DNA of 64,000 bases from Colletotrichum lupini. Its lineage: Eukaryota > Ascomycota > Sordariomycetes > Glomerellales > Glomerellaceae. Below the pieces are notes generated by a model. That model was given only the letters and a program-made list of their open reading frames with translations, was not told the origin of the DNA and did not search any database. The position numbers were made by a program, and so were the translations under genes. The DNA is taken from positions 6,820,001 through 6,884,000 of the forward strand of contig NC_064675.1 of the NCBI RefSeq assembly GCF_023278565.1, in the 5' to 3' direction. Positions 49,541 through 59,404 of this stretch are shown here, one piece after another. The stretch's first letter is position 1. Each line of letters starts with the position of its first letter.

Positions 49541-50420
49541 TGCGACGATAGATGACTCCTGTAAACCTCGTCGTTCGGGATCATTTCTCGTGTCGGGGAG
49601 ACGAGCGACGCGAGATGTGAGGGGGAAGGCAGGATGGTCGGCCCTGTCTGGGGATCGCGAGTTTAATTATCGTGCAGCATTGATCGCCGGCCCCCGCAGA
49701 ACCGTTTCAGAACGCGACGCCATGGCCTCGGGAAGCGTGGAAGCTCACTTATGACTCGCCTTATCTGCATGTCATAGAGTCTGCTTAGTCTTGAGACTTT
49801 TGCGCTCGGGGACTCTTCCCGGTGAGTCTTCTCGGTGAGCACCAAGGTGAGCCATTGCACCGACTAGGGCAGCTCGCTTCGGGGGGCTTGCCGTCGGTGT
49901 AGGAAGTAGGCCAGGTGAAGTCTTTGTCAGCTTGACAGTTCTCCAGCGCTCCAACGCTTCTACTACTAGCGGCGTTAGTCCATCTTCACTCTAAGCCAGG
50001 TCTATCCATAGTCACCTAGCGTTCGTTTAGTCTAGTCAACGTGACCTGCCATCCGACTCCCGAGTTCCGTGATGGAATTTCTCACCCGACACGACGGGTC
50101 GACCAGCCAAGCTAACGATGAACTTGGGGAAGAATCCACCGCCCGTGGGGAAACCGCAGACATTTTACGGGGTCGACTGGGGTACACAGGGGGGCTGGCC
50201 GCGTGGGAAGTTGAGAACTCCTCCATTCCGGCTCTTGGCAGTGTCTCTTTTGACTTTTGCATATATCTTCAAGGTGTCCTTCGACTCAACTCTAATGGCA
50301 TCGAGTTGATCCCGGCTCGGCGACTTCACTGCTTTCAAAGTCGATTGCAACTGTGGTCATTGAAGAAACCAACAGCCTTCCAGTACAATCTCAGTGCAGC
50401 CCGACCACAACAAAATCAAG
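49541..50420. promoter_or_regulatory. Divergent promoter of regulator 1 and the MFS transporter
   Basis: 880 bases with no coding frame. It contains CCGAGTTCCG at 50060-50069, the reverse complement of CGGAACTCGG. The match to the dioxygenase promoter extends to 12 bases (TCCCGAGTTCCG at 50058-50069). Confidence 0.5.
50060..50069 (-). promoter_or_regulatory. CGG-N4-CGG element (cluster motif copy 1)
   Basis: On the minus strand it reads CGGAACTCGG, two CGG triplets in direct orientation spaced by four bases, a layout Zn2Cys6 dimers can bind. It lies 352 bases before the transporter ATG. Confidence 0.5.
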
Positions 50421-52214
50421 ATGGGCTTCCTCAAGTCAAAGCCAGCCAAGAAGACGGCTGCACAGGCCGTCGGGTCTGACTTGCTCGCAGTGAGTCTCCC
50501 CTTCAATTTGCCGGCATCAACAACAGACGACGCAAGTCAGAAGCTATGTGAACATGAACTCTAACATCAGCTCAAGGTCCTGCCCGAAAACCCTGCACCA
50601 TGGTATCGTACCAAGCACTTGCTTCTGCTGAACCTAACTCTACTGGTTCCCATGCTGTCGTCGGCTTCGGTCGGCTTCGATGGTATGTCACTGCTTCGTG
50701 TGAGACTTGTGAAGTGCCATCCTAACATTTGGAACCAGGTGCCATGATGAACGGTTTGCAGACCATCAAGCAATGGCGCGGTTACTTTGGTAGCCCTAGC
50801 CCATCCGTGCTCGGAACGATGAACGCTGTGTATCCCATCGGCAAGATCATGGGCCTTATTCCGACTACATACCTGGCGGATAAGTACGGCAGAAAAGTGC
50901 CCATGTGGATTGGGTTCTTCCTTCTCCTCGTCGGAGCTGCCCTCCAGGGCGCAAGTACTAGTCTGCCCATGTTCATCGTCTCACGATGGCTTCTCGGTGC
51001 TGCTACTGCCTTCATTGCGCAGCCGGCACCTATTCTCGTGACCGAGCTTGCCTACCCGACCCAGCGAGGCAAGATCTCGAGTCTCTATAATACCTTCTTC
51101 GTAAGTCTCCCTAGCTACCTAGGTCTATGTCAAACCTCTTGTAAGAGACTTTAGCTGACACCTGCCATAGTTCTTCGGAGCAATCTTAGCGGCTTGGTCA
51201 ACCTATGGCACATTCCGACTGACCTCAACTTGGAGTTGGAGGATTCCGTCTATCTTGCAGGGAGCTCTTCCTGCGATCCAGTTCGCTTTCTTCTACTTCG
51301 TGCCTGAGTCTCCCAGATGGCTCATTGCCCATGGTAAAACCGAACAAGCCCGAGAAATTCTCACCCGCTACCACGCCGGCGGCGATGCGTCTTCGCCTCT
51401 CGTTGACTACGAGGTCAAGGAGATCGAGGAAAACGTCCGTCTCGAGACCGAGGCGTTGCGCGAGTCTTCGTACCTCGATCTCGTCAAGACGGCACCCAAC
51501 CGTCGCCGTACGCTCATTGCTGTCATCACCGGTCTCGGAGCCCAGTGGTCTGGTTCTGGAGTTATCTCTTACTACCTCACGCTGGTTCTCAACACCGTCG
51601 GAATCACCGAGACTAAGGATCAGGCCCTCATCAACGGCCTGCTTCAGGTGTTCAACTGGTTCGCGGCCGTGTTTGCTGGCGCCATGATGGTTGACCGGAT
51701 TGGTCGCCGCAAGCTCTTCCTCATTTCGACTGCTGGTATGCTCGGATGCTACATCATCTGGACCATCCTCACCAGCGTCTTCACCAACACCAAGGACGAG
51801 CGAGCTGGCTACGCCGTGGTGGCTTTTATTTTCATCTACTACTTCTTCTACGATATCGCCTGGTCGCCCCTCTTGCTCTCATACCCGGTCGAGATCTTCC
51901 AGTACACTCTGCGTGGAAGGGGGTTGACAATGTCCCTGGGATCGACTTTCGTAGGTCTCATTATCGGACAGTTCTGTAACCCCATTGGAATGGCCAACTT
52001 GGGCTGGAAGTACTACATCGTCTTTTGCGTCATTTTGGCTCTTCTGTTGCTCTTGATCTGGCTTCTCTTCCCTGAGACCAAGGGCCGTTCGCTTGAGCAG
52101 ATTGCCGAGGTGTTTGACGGCAAGAACCATGCCTTTGGCAGCAGTGGCGTTAGGAGCGACAAGGTTGATGACGAATTTGTTGAAGTTGAGAATGTTGCGG
52201 ATAGGAAGGCCTAA
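50421..52214 (+). CDS. MFS sugar transporter family permease
   Basis: Four exons: 50421-50489, 50571-50682, 50739-51100 and 51171-52214 (donors GTGAGT, GTATGT, GTAAGT). Product 528 aa with 12 predicted helices. Sugar-porter signatures are present: GFDGAMMNGLQ at helix 1, DKYGRKVP in loop 2-3, PESPRWL after helix 6, DRIGRRKLF in loop 8-9 and PETKGRSLEQI after helix 12. The overall pattern is closest to fungal lactose/hexose permease-like members. In a gentisate cluster the cargo may instead be an aromatic acid or quinate-like compound, since this family includes such carriers. It shares a divergent promoter with regulator 1. The short first exon (MGFLKSKPAKKTAAQ) is supported by frame and consensus splice sites; an alternative start inside exon 2 is unlikely. 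The gene looks intact. Confidence 0.92.
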
Positions 52215-52714
52215 GATAATAGGCCAAGCCATGGTCGATGAAGCCTACGTAGTTGCGAGCTTACTAGAACTGCAATCGATTGTCAAATTTCTTGTCCACA
52301 TCTCAAGTTCTTCCATGACCCCAGCTGACAAGTCTACATTTGTCTCAGTGAGGGCCAGTAGTATGATGCGATCGACGAGGCAAGTTACCCCCTAAGCCAA
52401 GACATCTGATGGGAGTTGAGCGATACACTTGCAGAGTGGTAGACTTCGACGTCAGCCGCGCAATGCCACGTTCACCTACCGGCGCTTCTGCTTAGCGTCC
52501 CATTGTCTCGGGATGTATCCCAGCTGGCCGGAAAGCCAATCGCGCGTTCCGGCCGGGTTTCCATTGCACATAGAAGAGTGACTGAAGTCTTGTCAAGCCC
52601 CGACTGCCCAAGTAAGTGGCCACCGGAGGCAACGCGCAGTCAACCTACTTAACTTAGCAGACTACTAAGCCTTCGTGATCTTTGACAGTATTCCTTCTCA
52701 GCGCCGCCAGAAGT
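52215..52714. other. 500-bp intergenic region
   Basis: 3' flank of the transporter and promoter of the GFA-domain gene. No full copy of the cluster motif is present, only partial matches (CTCGGGAT near 52508). Confidence 0.45.
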
Positions 52715-53261
52715 ATGTCGTCCTCTTTTCGGGGTTCTTGCCTATGCGGCGGGATTGAGATCCAGACTTCGTCGACACCACTCGCTGTCCTCTCCTGTTT
52801 TTGCATTCATTGTAGCAAGGGTGCCGGTGGGTCGCACCAAATAGTAAGACTCCCAATTGTTGAAAACACCAGAGTGATTGCTAATTCGGGTTTTGCGGCA
52901 GATTGCAAAGTTTGAGACTCAATTCGTCCGAGTCCTCTCAGGGAGCGATCTCATCTCCAACTTCACGTTGGCCGACACATCCAGTGGTTCTCCAAAAGAA
53001 AAGTCGTTCTGTCGCACTTGTGGAACCCCGCTGTGGACGACCCCCTCATCCGCAAAGGGGCGATACATACTCATCCGGACGAGCCTGTTGGAGGGCGGGT
53101 AGGTGATGTCTCTCCCCTGCGTGCCCGGTTGGGGCTCCCAGCTGACGGATGTCGGATGCAGCACCGAACTGCGACCTGATTCGGAGATTTTTGTCAAGTT
53201 TCGGCCGCCTTGGCAGCAAGTGGTCGACGGAGCTGTGCAATGGGAGCAGATGAGAAAATAA
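52715..53261 (+). CDS. GFA/CENP-V-like zinc protein (glutathione-dependent formaldehyde-activating family)
   Basis: Three exons: 52715-52843, 52902-53098 and 53162-53261 (donors GTAAGA and GTAGGT; last intron 63 bases with a CTGAC branch). Product 141 aa, the usual size for the family. The zinc ligands follow the family pattern: SCLCGGIEI near residue 9-15, CFCIHCSKGAGG near 32-43, and FCRTCGTPLW near 82-91. The C-terminal exon (SEIFVKFRPPW) completes the fold; without it the frame would stop early at 53100. The named founder binds glutathione-formaldehyde, but most members have unknown substrates. Within this cluster a glutathione-linked role in handling the maleylpyruvate intermediate is conceivable, purely by inference. 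Cytosolic, no signal peptide. Confidence 0.85.
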
Positions 53262-53729
53262 GCAGAAACGGAGAGTTGCTGAGTTGCTGGACAAAGAAGC
53301 TGGGGTAAGATGGGGGGCTCATGACTCGGAACTTGTCCGTTTGAACAAATCATAACTCGATCCGCTTTCCGCTTCTCGCTGGTGCCACCATTCGATCCAT
53401 GCTTTGCTTCTCTCTGTTGTGGTCTCAGGTATGGAGGAGTTCTTCAGGTGGCCTCGGAACTCGGTGTGATCCCCAGACTTTCAACCTTTCTCCATCCAAA
53501 CATTTCATCCCGAACTCTGCACATTCTCCGCAATCTTTGTCTATCTTACTCGACCGAAGTCAATCCGAGATCCATGATCTGAATCTAGATTTCCCAGGCC
53601 ATTGCGGCTTCCGAGATAAGTCGCCCGTCATTCCGAGCTTTGTCTCGTCTGGGAAGAGACTCCAGTCTCCGGCGGAAGAGCCCATCTACCCCCACGCTTT
53701 GCGCCCTGTGGGAGGAAAGGGAGAAAACA
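53262..53729 (+). promoter_or_regulatory. Promoter region of regulator 2
   Basis: 468 bases between the GFA gene and regulator 2. It contains the full cluster motif at 53455-53464 and a partial copy (CTCGGAACTTG at 53325-53335). Confidence 0.4.
53455..53464 (+). promoter_or_regulatory. CGG-N4-CGG element (cluster motif copy 2)
   Basis: CGGAACTCGG, 266 bases upstream of the ATG of regulator 2, suggesting autoregulation or control by regulator 1. Confidence 0.5.
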
Positions 53730-56179
53730 ATGGAGCCGAAGCCAAAGCGGATCAAAATTGATGTGGCATGTGAAGCATGTCGGAGGAGGAAAGTCAAGTG
53801 TGATGGAGCACGCCCAGGTGAGTGATCGGTGAAGACTCCAGCGTGAAGGAAACGCGGCTTGGAGAGTCTTGGCCCGCGAGGTCAGACTGAAGTCGATTGG
53901 AATCTTGCTAGGAAATTTGTAGAACATCTGCTTTGCCTTGATTCATGAGCTGCCCGCGCAACGCGTGCGTTTCTGCCCGTGCTACGGCTGACAGCAACTC
54001 ATAGCGTGCGGCAACTGCTGGAAGAGGACCGATTTGAGAACCGGCTGCACCTATACCTCCGAGACCGAGAAGTCGTTCTCAGGTAGTAGTAAACTTGCAG
54101 ATGCAAGTCCAGGCAATCCCGAAAGGGCAATGCCCAAGATCGTCCACACGCCCGAGGCCAACTTTGCGCAACCCCTGATGCCTCCCATCTCTCGCCCGGC
54201 TCCGAGTGCGACGCCCAAGTCGACCACCTCCTCGGGTCCAGACCTCACAAGGCGAGGTCGAGTTGAACGGCACCCCATCACTCCTTCCGATGCTAGCCCT
54301 TCAGTTGTTGATTCCATGACCACGGTCCGCGAGGATGGCATGGTGACTGGCGAGTACTTTGGCAGTAGTAGTGCTGGGTCTTTCACGAACCAGATCAAAG
54401 CTGCCATTGATGCGAGGCTGGGCTCCTCGACAGAGAATAGGAGTGTGAGAAGCTCTCTTTTCCGTTCGACACTTCCTCTCAATGGCTCTGGTGCGGGAGG
54501 ACAAGCCGATTATGTCCTGCCAGCCCGTAAGCAAGCTGATCACTTGACCGATCTCTACTGGTACTACGTTGATCCGTTGTATCCCTTCCTGGACCGACAG
54601 AGATTCGAGCATTCTTATCGAGCGCTGTTTGCTGGTACCTCCCTCGATGCCGATGAACGAATCTTTGTGAGCATCCTCAACATCATATTCGCACTTTCCA
54701 CGCAGTTGATCGAGTCACTGCCTCCGGATCAGAGGGATTCCTCCAGCCAGGAATACTTCACTCGCGCACAGAACTTACTACAGCTGAGCCTTTGGGACAC
54801 TGGCTCCATCGAGCTGATTCAGTGTCTGTTGATTATGAGCCAGTATCTCCAAAGTACAAATAATCCTCACCAGACGTGGATGATTGTCGGGTCTGCCGTG
54901 AGAATCGCTCAGGGCCTTGGCCTACATTTGCCAGAGACGGCATCAGAGCTCTCGAATGAGCCCGAAAGAGATCTCGTGAAGAGAATTTGGCATGGATGTA
55001 TCCTGATGGATCGGTGAGTTTCTTTCTGACACCACACTTTATGCGCATGGCACCTCTGACTTGTTGACTAGAATGATTGCCATCACACATGGACGCCCGG
55101 CGATGATCTCAGATCAATTAGCGTCAAGTGTGGTACTACCTTCGATCCCGGATACCAACGTCACCAGCGTCGACGAAGTACAGCTAGGTGCCGTTCAGCT
55201 TCACAAGCTTCGGTATCAGGCCTTTTTCCATAAGTCGCTCGAGCTCTACGAGGTTATCAATCACGCAGTCCTCGCGTTTTACTCGTCAACATCGCCGCTT
55301 AAGTCGCCTACCTACCCCAACGGCACTGGAAGCAAGACTCAGCGCTCCTTGGATAGAACAGAGCTAGATCTTGGGAAAGCTCTACAGCTTGATCAGCGCT
55401 TGACGAAATGGGAGAAGAGCTTGCCCAGCTTCTTGACTATGGCCGAGCCTGAGACTACTCTGGATGAGGTCTTCCGCAGGCAGGCGGTAATCCTGCGTAT
55501 CAGGTAAGTACTTGCGACTCGAGTTGGCTTATGGTCAACCTGACCATCCCTTGAGCCACGACTGACAGCTTATAGGCTCCTTCATGCACGCATGCTGCTC
55601 CTCAGGCCTATGCTCACTCGATTCTGCCTTTCTCAGTGCCCGGAAACCTCCCAGGTCCATGATGACCTCTCATCTCGCGTCGTTCAGCAGTGCGCCATGG
55701 TCTGCGTAGAAGCCGCGCAAAGTCTCATCTCCTTCATCGTGCAATTCCAACAACACGATGGCACTCTCGGCCTACTCCCAGCCTGGTGGTACCGTGTCTT
55801 CTATATCTACACAGCCGCAACTGTGCTTATAGCAGCAAGACTACGACCCGCGGTCTTTTCTTCGCTCGACATCTCTCGCTCGTGGAATCAAGCGATGGCT
55901 CTGCTCCATGACCACGAGAACCTAGGGCCTTCTCCGCGGAGATGTGCCGCGGCGCTTCAGATCCTCTCAACCAAGATGTTCCAGGATCAGCAACCTCAAT
56001 CAGCTGCTCTCCCAAGCTCGGATACCAGTGCAGCGGTGCCCAATATCACCAATGAGCAACAGGAGACCTTTGATATGCCTTTCCCTTACTTGGCGCAGGA
56101 TGCAGCATTCGACATGGACGCAATCACGTTCGACATCAATGACTTCTCTTGGCTTAATAGTATGCCTGGAAGTTTATAA
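53730..56179 (+). CDS. Zn2Cys6 transcription factor (fungal_trans type), cluster regulator 2
   Basis: Four exons: 53730-53817, 54005-55013, 55072-55503 and 55576-56179. Product 710 aa. The zinc cluster is split by the first intron: C14, C17, C24 (CEACRRRKVKC) in exon 1 and C31, C34, C44 (CGNCWKRTDLRTGC) in exon 2. The last loop is longer than in regulator 1, so target preference may differ. A fungal-specific regulatory domain spans about 270-560 (LTDLYWYYVDPLYPFLDRQR, LLIMSQYLQSTNNPHQTWM, VRIAQGLGLHLPE, RIWHGCILMDRMIAITHGRP). The acidic C-terminus (FDMDAITFDINDFSW) looks like an activation region. It sits next to the hydrolase and dioxygenase genes and is the best candidate for the pathway-specific activator of gentisate catabolism; the inducer is unknown. 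Confidence 0.92.
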
Positions 56180-56292
56180 CCAGTAGTTGTCAGCCCCCAT
56201 CATGTACATTCATCTGCAAAATACCCGGCCTCCGCGCCTTTCATGCTTATTCTCGAACCCCCGGTATTTGACAATTCATTCGTGACTTCTTT

Positions 56293-57271
56293 CTACTCAA
56301 ACACCATCTTGTTCTTTACACTGCCAAGCTTACTTATCCTTACCTCCACCACATCCCCATCATTCAAGTACTTCGGGGGCTTCATACCCATAGCAACACC
56401 CGACGGCGTCCCAGTCAACACCACAGTGCCGGCTTCCAACGTCGTTCCTTGGCTGAGGAAGCTGACAATCTCCTCCACGCCGAAGAGCAAGTCGCCCGTG
56501 CTCTCGTGCTGTCGCTCCTCGCCGTTGACAAAGGTCTGCAGCAACAGGTCGCTGGCGTTGCCAACCACTGCCGGAGAGACCAGAACAGGGCTGAAGGGGG
56601 CGAACTTATCGAAACCCTTGCTGAAGCACCACTGGGGCACGCCGCCAGCCTTTGCAGGGTCTCTTTGCCAGGCTCTTGCTGATACATCGTTTGCGGTGAG
56701 GTAGCCAGCGACATATTCCAACGCGTTTTCCTTGGGGATGTTCTTGCCCGACTTTCCAATTACGAAGGCCTACCCTTGTAAGCGGCTTCTATCGAAAGTT
56801 CCTTCCAAAGAATCGATACTCACAAGTTCACCCTCGTAATCAACGGTTCCGTCCTGTGCAACCTTGGGGATCGGCACGTCCTCATTCCATGCAGCGACTG
56901 ATGTTGCGGGCTTAATGAAGAGTGAGGGGAACGGAGGTGGGGTCCGGCCACCCTCCTTGACTGTGCTTTAAGTCAGATGTCTGTAGTAGCTTCATTCCGG
57001 GGAAGGTTGTAGTACTGTGCTTAACATAGTTGAGGCCAATGCATCGAATGATCGGAACGTCCTTTGGTGTAAGGAGCGGTCTCAGGGCCTTGACATGCAC
57101 CCGCTCGCCCTTGGCCAGGGATGAGACAGGACTGGCACCATCGTAGATAGTAGCCCACAAGTCACTCTTGTCAAGAAGCGAGGTAATCTCTGGTTCGTCT
57201 TGCACCTCAGGCTCGCCAAAGTGCTCGACGTCGTTGTCGTCAACGAAGCGAGTGAGACGATTCCAAGACAT
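56293..57271 (-). CDS. Fumarylacetoacetate hydrolase (FAH) family protein, probable fumaryl/maleylpyruvate hydrolase
   Basis: Three exons on the minus strand: 57271-57016, 56960-56824 and 56769-56293 (introns 55 and 54 bases; first donor GTACTA with a CTGAC branch). Product 289 aa. The fold signatures are IIRCIGLNYVKH, then PSLFIKPATS, the metal-binding DYEGELAFVIGK, GYLTANDVSAR, FDKFAPFSPVLV and GTPSGVAMGM. These carry the carboxylate ligands for a divalent metal and the catalytic loop. The family cleaves C-C bonds of diketo acids. Being divergent from gentisate 1,2-dioxygenase, its natural substrate is most likely fumarylpyruvate (after isomerisation) or maleylpyruvate directly, giving fumarate or maleate plus pyruvate. 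Cytosolic. Controlled from a shared 505-base promoter with the dioxygenase. Confidence 0.92.
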
Positions 57272-57776
57272 TTTGTTTGGGAGTGTGTCTGAGAATAGAA
57301 ATTTGCTCAAAATAGTGAGTTCTTTTCTTGGTCACAACAAGCCGCATGAAGCTGTTCCCAGATTATCTCAGCTCCTTAAGTGTGCCTCCGAGAGGTGCAC
57401 AATCGAGCCCCTCAATTGGAGCAGCCCCCAATTGACCAATCAGAGGTGGTTCCGAGGTTGGAACGCGGGGAGCTGGGTGATATATCGGAACTCGGGATTG
57501 CCTCAACTACCAGATCGAGTCCCGTCCCGCGTGGCGCTTCCGCTGCATGGCTACGAGCAAGGGGGGTCAACAGTCCGGGGATAATGGGGAAACGGGCCTT
57601 GATAACCTCCTTCGCATGTCCCTCCAACATCCAACTTCATCTTCAGAAGCACGGCTTTCGCCATAGGATACACGAATCGATCCAGGCCACTATTCAAACA
57701 CGGTTATCAATACTCAGGCACAGCCACAAGGCACTCAGACTATCATACGCCAAGCACATCGAAGGGATCATTCACA
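57272..57776. promoter_or_regulatory. Divergent promoter of the FAH hydrolase and gentisate dioxygenase genes
   Basis: 505 bases. It contains a CCAAT box (57436-57440), inverted half-sites TTCCGA (57450-57455) and TCGGAA (57485-57490), an extra TCCGA (57387-57391) and the direct-repeat element CGGAACTCGG (57486-57495). This arrangement suits coordinated induction of both catabolic genes by a Zn2Cys6 factor with the CCAAT-binding complex. Confidence 0.55.
57486..57495 (+). promoter_or_regulatory. CGG-N4-CGG element (cluster motif copy 3)
   Basis: CGGAACTCGG, extended to CGGAACTCGGGA, identical over 12 bases to the transporter/regulator 1 promoter copy. It lies 282 bases before the dioxygenase ATG and 215 from the hydrolase ATG. 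Confidence 0.55.
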
Positions 57777-58855
57777 ATGGACTCCCCTCACGAGGACGAC
57801 AACAGGGCCAAGGCCATGAACGACTATTTGGAAGAGTTGCCATCACAACACATGGAGCCTTTGTGGTCCAAGATGAACGTGATGGTCCCACCTACACCAG
57901 CACCCGTCGCCAAACCTCACATGTGGAAGTATGCCGACAGCCTCCCTCTTCTTCATAAGGCCGCAGAGATGGTTGGCGAACAGCAAGCGGAGAGGAGAGT
58001 GCTGATGCTGGTCAACCCCAATATGGGTAAGCGTCATTGTTTTACTCGTGACAACCTAAATCGTACTTGTACTCACATGGTCTTGCAGAATCCCCTTACA
58101 CAACAGACACCATCTATGGTGGACTTCAGATCGTCAACCCTGGCGAGACTGCTCCTGCGCACAGGCACATCGCGTTCGCACTCAGATTCATCATCGACGG
58201 TGAGGGCTTCACGGCTGTTGAGGGGAAGAAGATGCCCTTGAGACGTGGCGATGTTGTCGTGACGCCGACATGGCACTGGCATGACCATGGAAACGAGAGC
58301 GATGCGCCGGTTATCTGGCTCGATGCACTCAACCTGCCGCTCTTCAGATTCACCCCTGTACACTTTGCAGAGCAGTACCATGAGAGCCGTTACCCAAGCG
58401 TGTATGTCTTTCTTAGATGATCAAACACGAAGAGGTCACTGACAATTCATAGGTTCACGGAAACATGCGAGTGGAGACATCCGTGGGACCAAGTTGAAGC
58501 CGAGCTCAAGGCCCAGGAAGGCCCTTACGCCATCCACCACTACACAAGTCACGGCAAGCCCCTATCACCCATTCTCGGCGCGCAGGCCGAGCGCATCGAC
58601 GGCAACTATACGACAAAGGAGGTTCGTGAGCAGGCTTCGTTCCTCTACCACTGCTATGAAGGCCAAGGCCGAACCATTGTGGAGCCGCCCACGGGACCCC
58701 GTGTGGTCTTCAAGTGGACTGCGCGAGACACATTTGCCATCCCTGCGTGGTCCAAGATTCAGCATATCAACGAGGGTTCTACTACGGCGTACCTTGTTGC
58801 TGTCAGTGACAGGCCATTGCTCAGCAGCATTGGGCTTATCAAGCCGCAATCATGA
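57777..58855 (+). CDS. Gentisate 1,2-dioxygenase (cupin)
   Basis: Three exons: 57777-58026, 58089-58401 and 58453-58855 (donors GTAAGC and GTATGT; branch CTGAC in the last intron). Product 321 aa, near the usual 340-350. The first cupin shows the iron site APAHRHIAFALRFIIDGEG with HRH and, on the second motif, TPTWHWHDHGNE. The N-terminal part (MEPLWSKMNVMVPPTPAP, PHMWKYADSLPLLHKAAEMV) is the family's characteristic leader. The second cupin half (exon 3, APAWSKIQH-like FAIPAWSKIQHINEG) lacks the metal residues, as expected. The enzyme uses Fe(II) and O2 to open gentisate (2,5-dihydroxybenzoate) to maleylpyruvate in the cytosol, the committed step in salicylate/3-hydroxybenzoate catabolism by this route. 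It is divergent from the FAH-family hydrolase that acts downstream. Confidence 0.93.
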
Positions 58856-59404
58856 GCGTTTGAGGGGAGGTAAGACCACGGGAGTACCTTCAGCAACAAC
58901 CTACCAAGATTGTACATGTTCACTCACTATTAGCAGGCCTAAGGGGCTGTATGTACTTACATAGTAATAATGAAGAGATTGAATGTAACATAGTCAGCAA
59001 AAAGACTTGGGGAGAAAGGTGATGTAGTTCGCTTGGCATTATCACCATCCCGTCATGCGTCAAAATATTATCAGAATCTCGTTCATCAATACCTCGACGC
59101 ATTATTCATTGGGAAACTTCGTGAGATATTGGCTGCAGACACAATTCTTTACTCAACACGAGCACTTTCTGTTGAATTCAGTGACCCACAAAGAGCCGAA
59201 ACCCACGAGGTGTTTACCCACAACAACACGGGCAGCTCCCGGACCTCGGCTGGATTACTCCTTTTGTCAGATATTCGACTACTCGCGATCGATTGTGATA
59301 TCTTATAATAGCCAGGATCTAATTTATATGTCGAAATCTTCGTGCCCGTGTAATTATGAACACTAATTCACTCTGCAACCCACAGTGGTGGTATCATCTG
59401 CAGC
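58856..59404 (+). promoter_or_regulatory. Promoter region of the mpaB-like oxygenase gene
   Basis: 549 bases between the dioxygenase and oxygenase genes. Only a near-match to the cluster motif was found (59240-59249). Frames at 59033-59366 are not coding. Confidence 0.35.
59240..59249 (+). promoter_or_regulatory. CGG-N4-CGG element (cluster motif copy 4, one mismatch)
   Basis: CGGACCTCGG keeps both CGG triplets and the four-base spacing, differing from the other copies only in the spacer. It is 156 bases before the oxygenase ATG. Confidence 0.4.

Noticed and set aside
53100..53102. Stop codon as end of the GFA-domain protein
   Set aside because: A GTAGGT donor just before it and a third exon restoring the family C-terminus give the expected 141-aa length.
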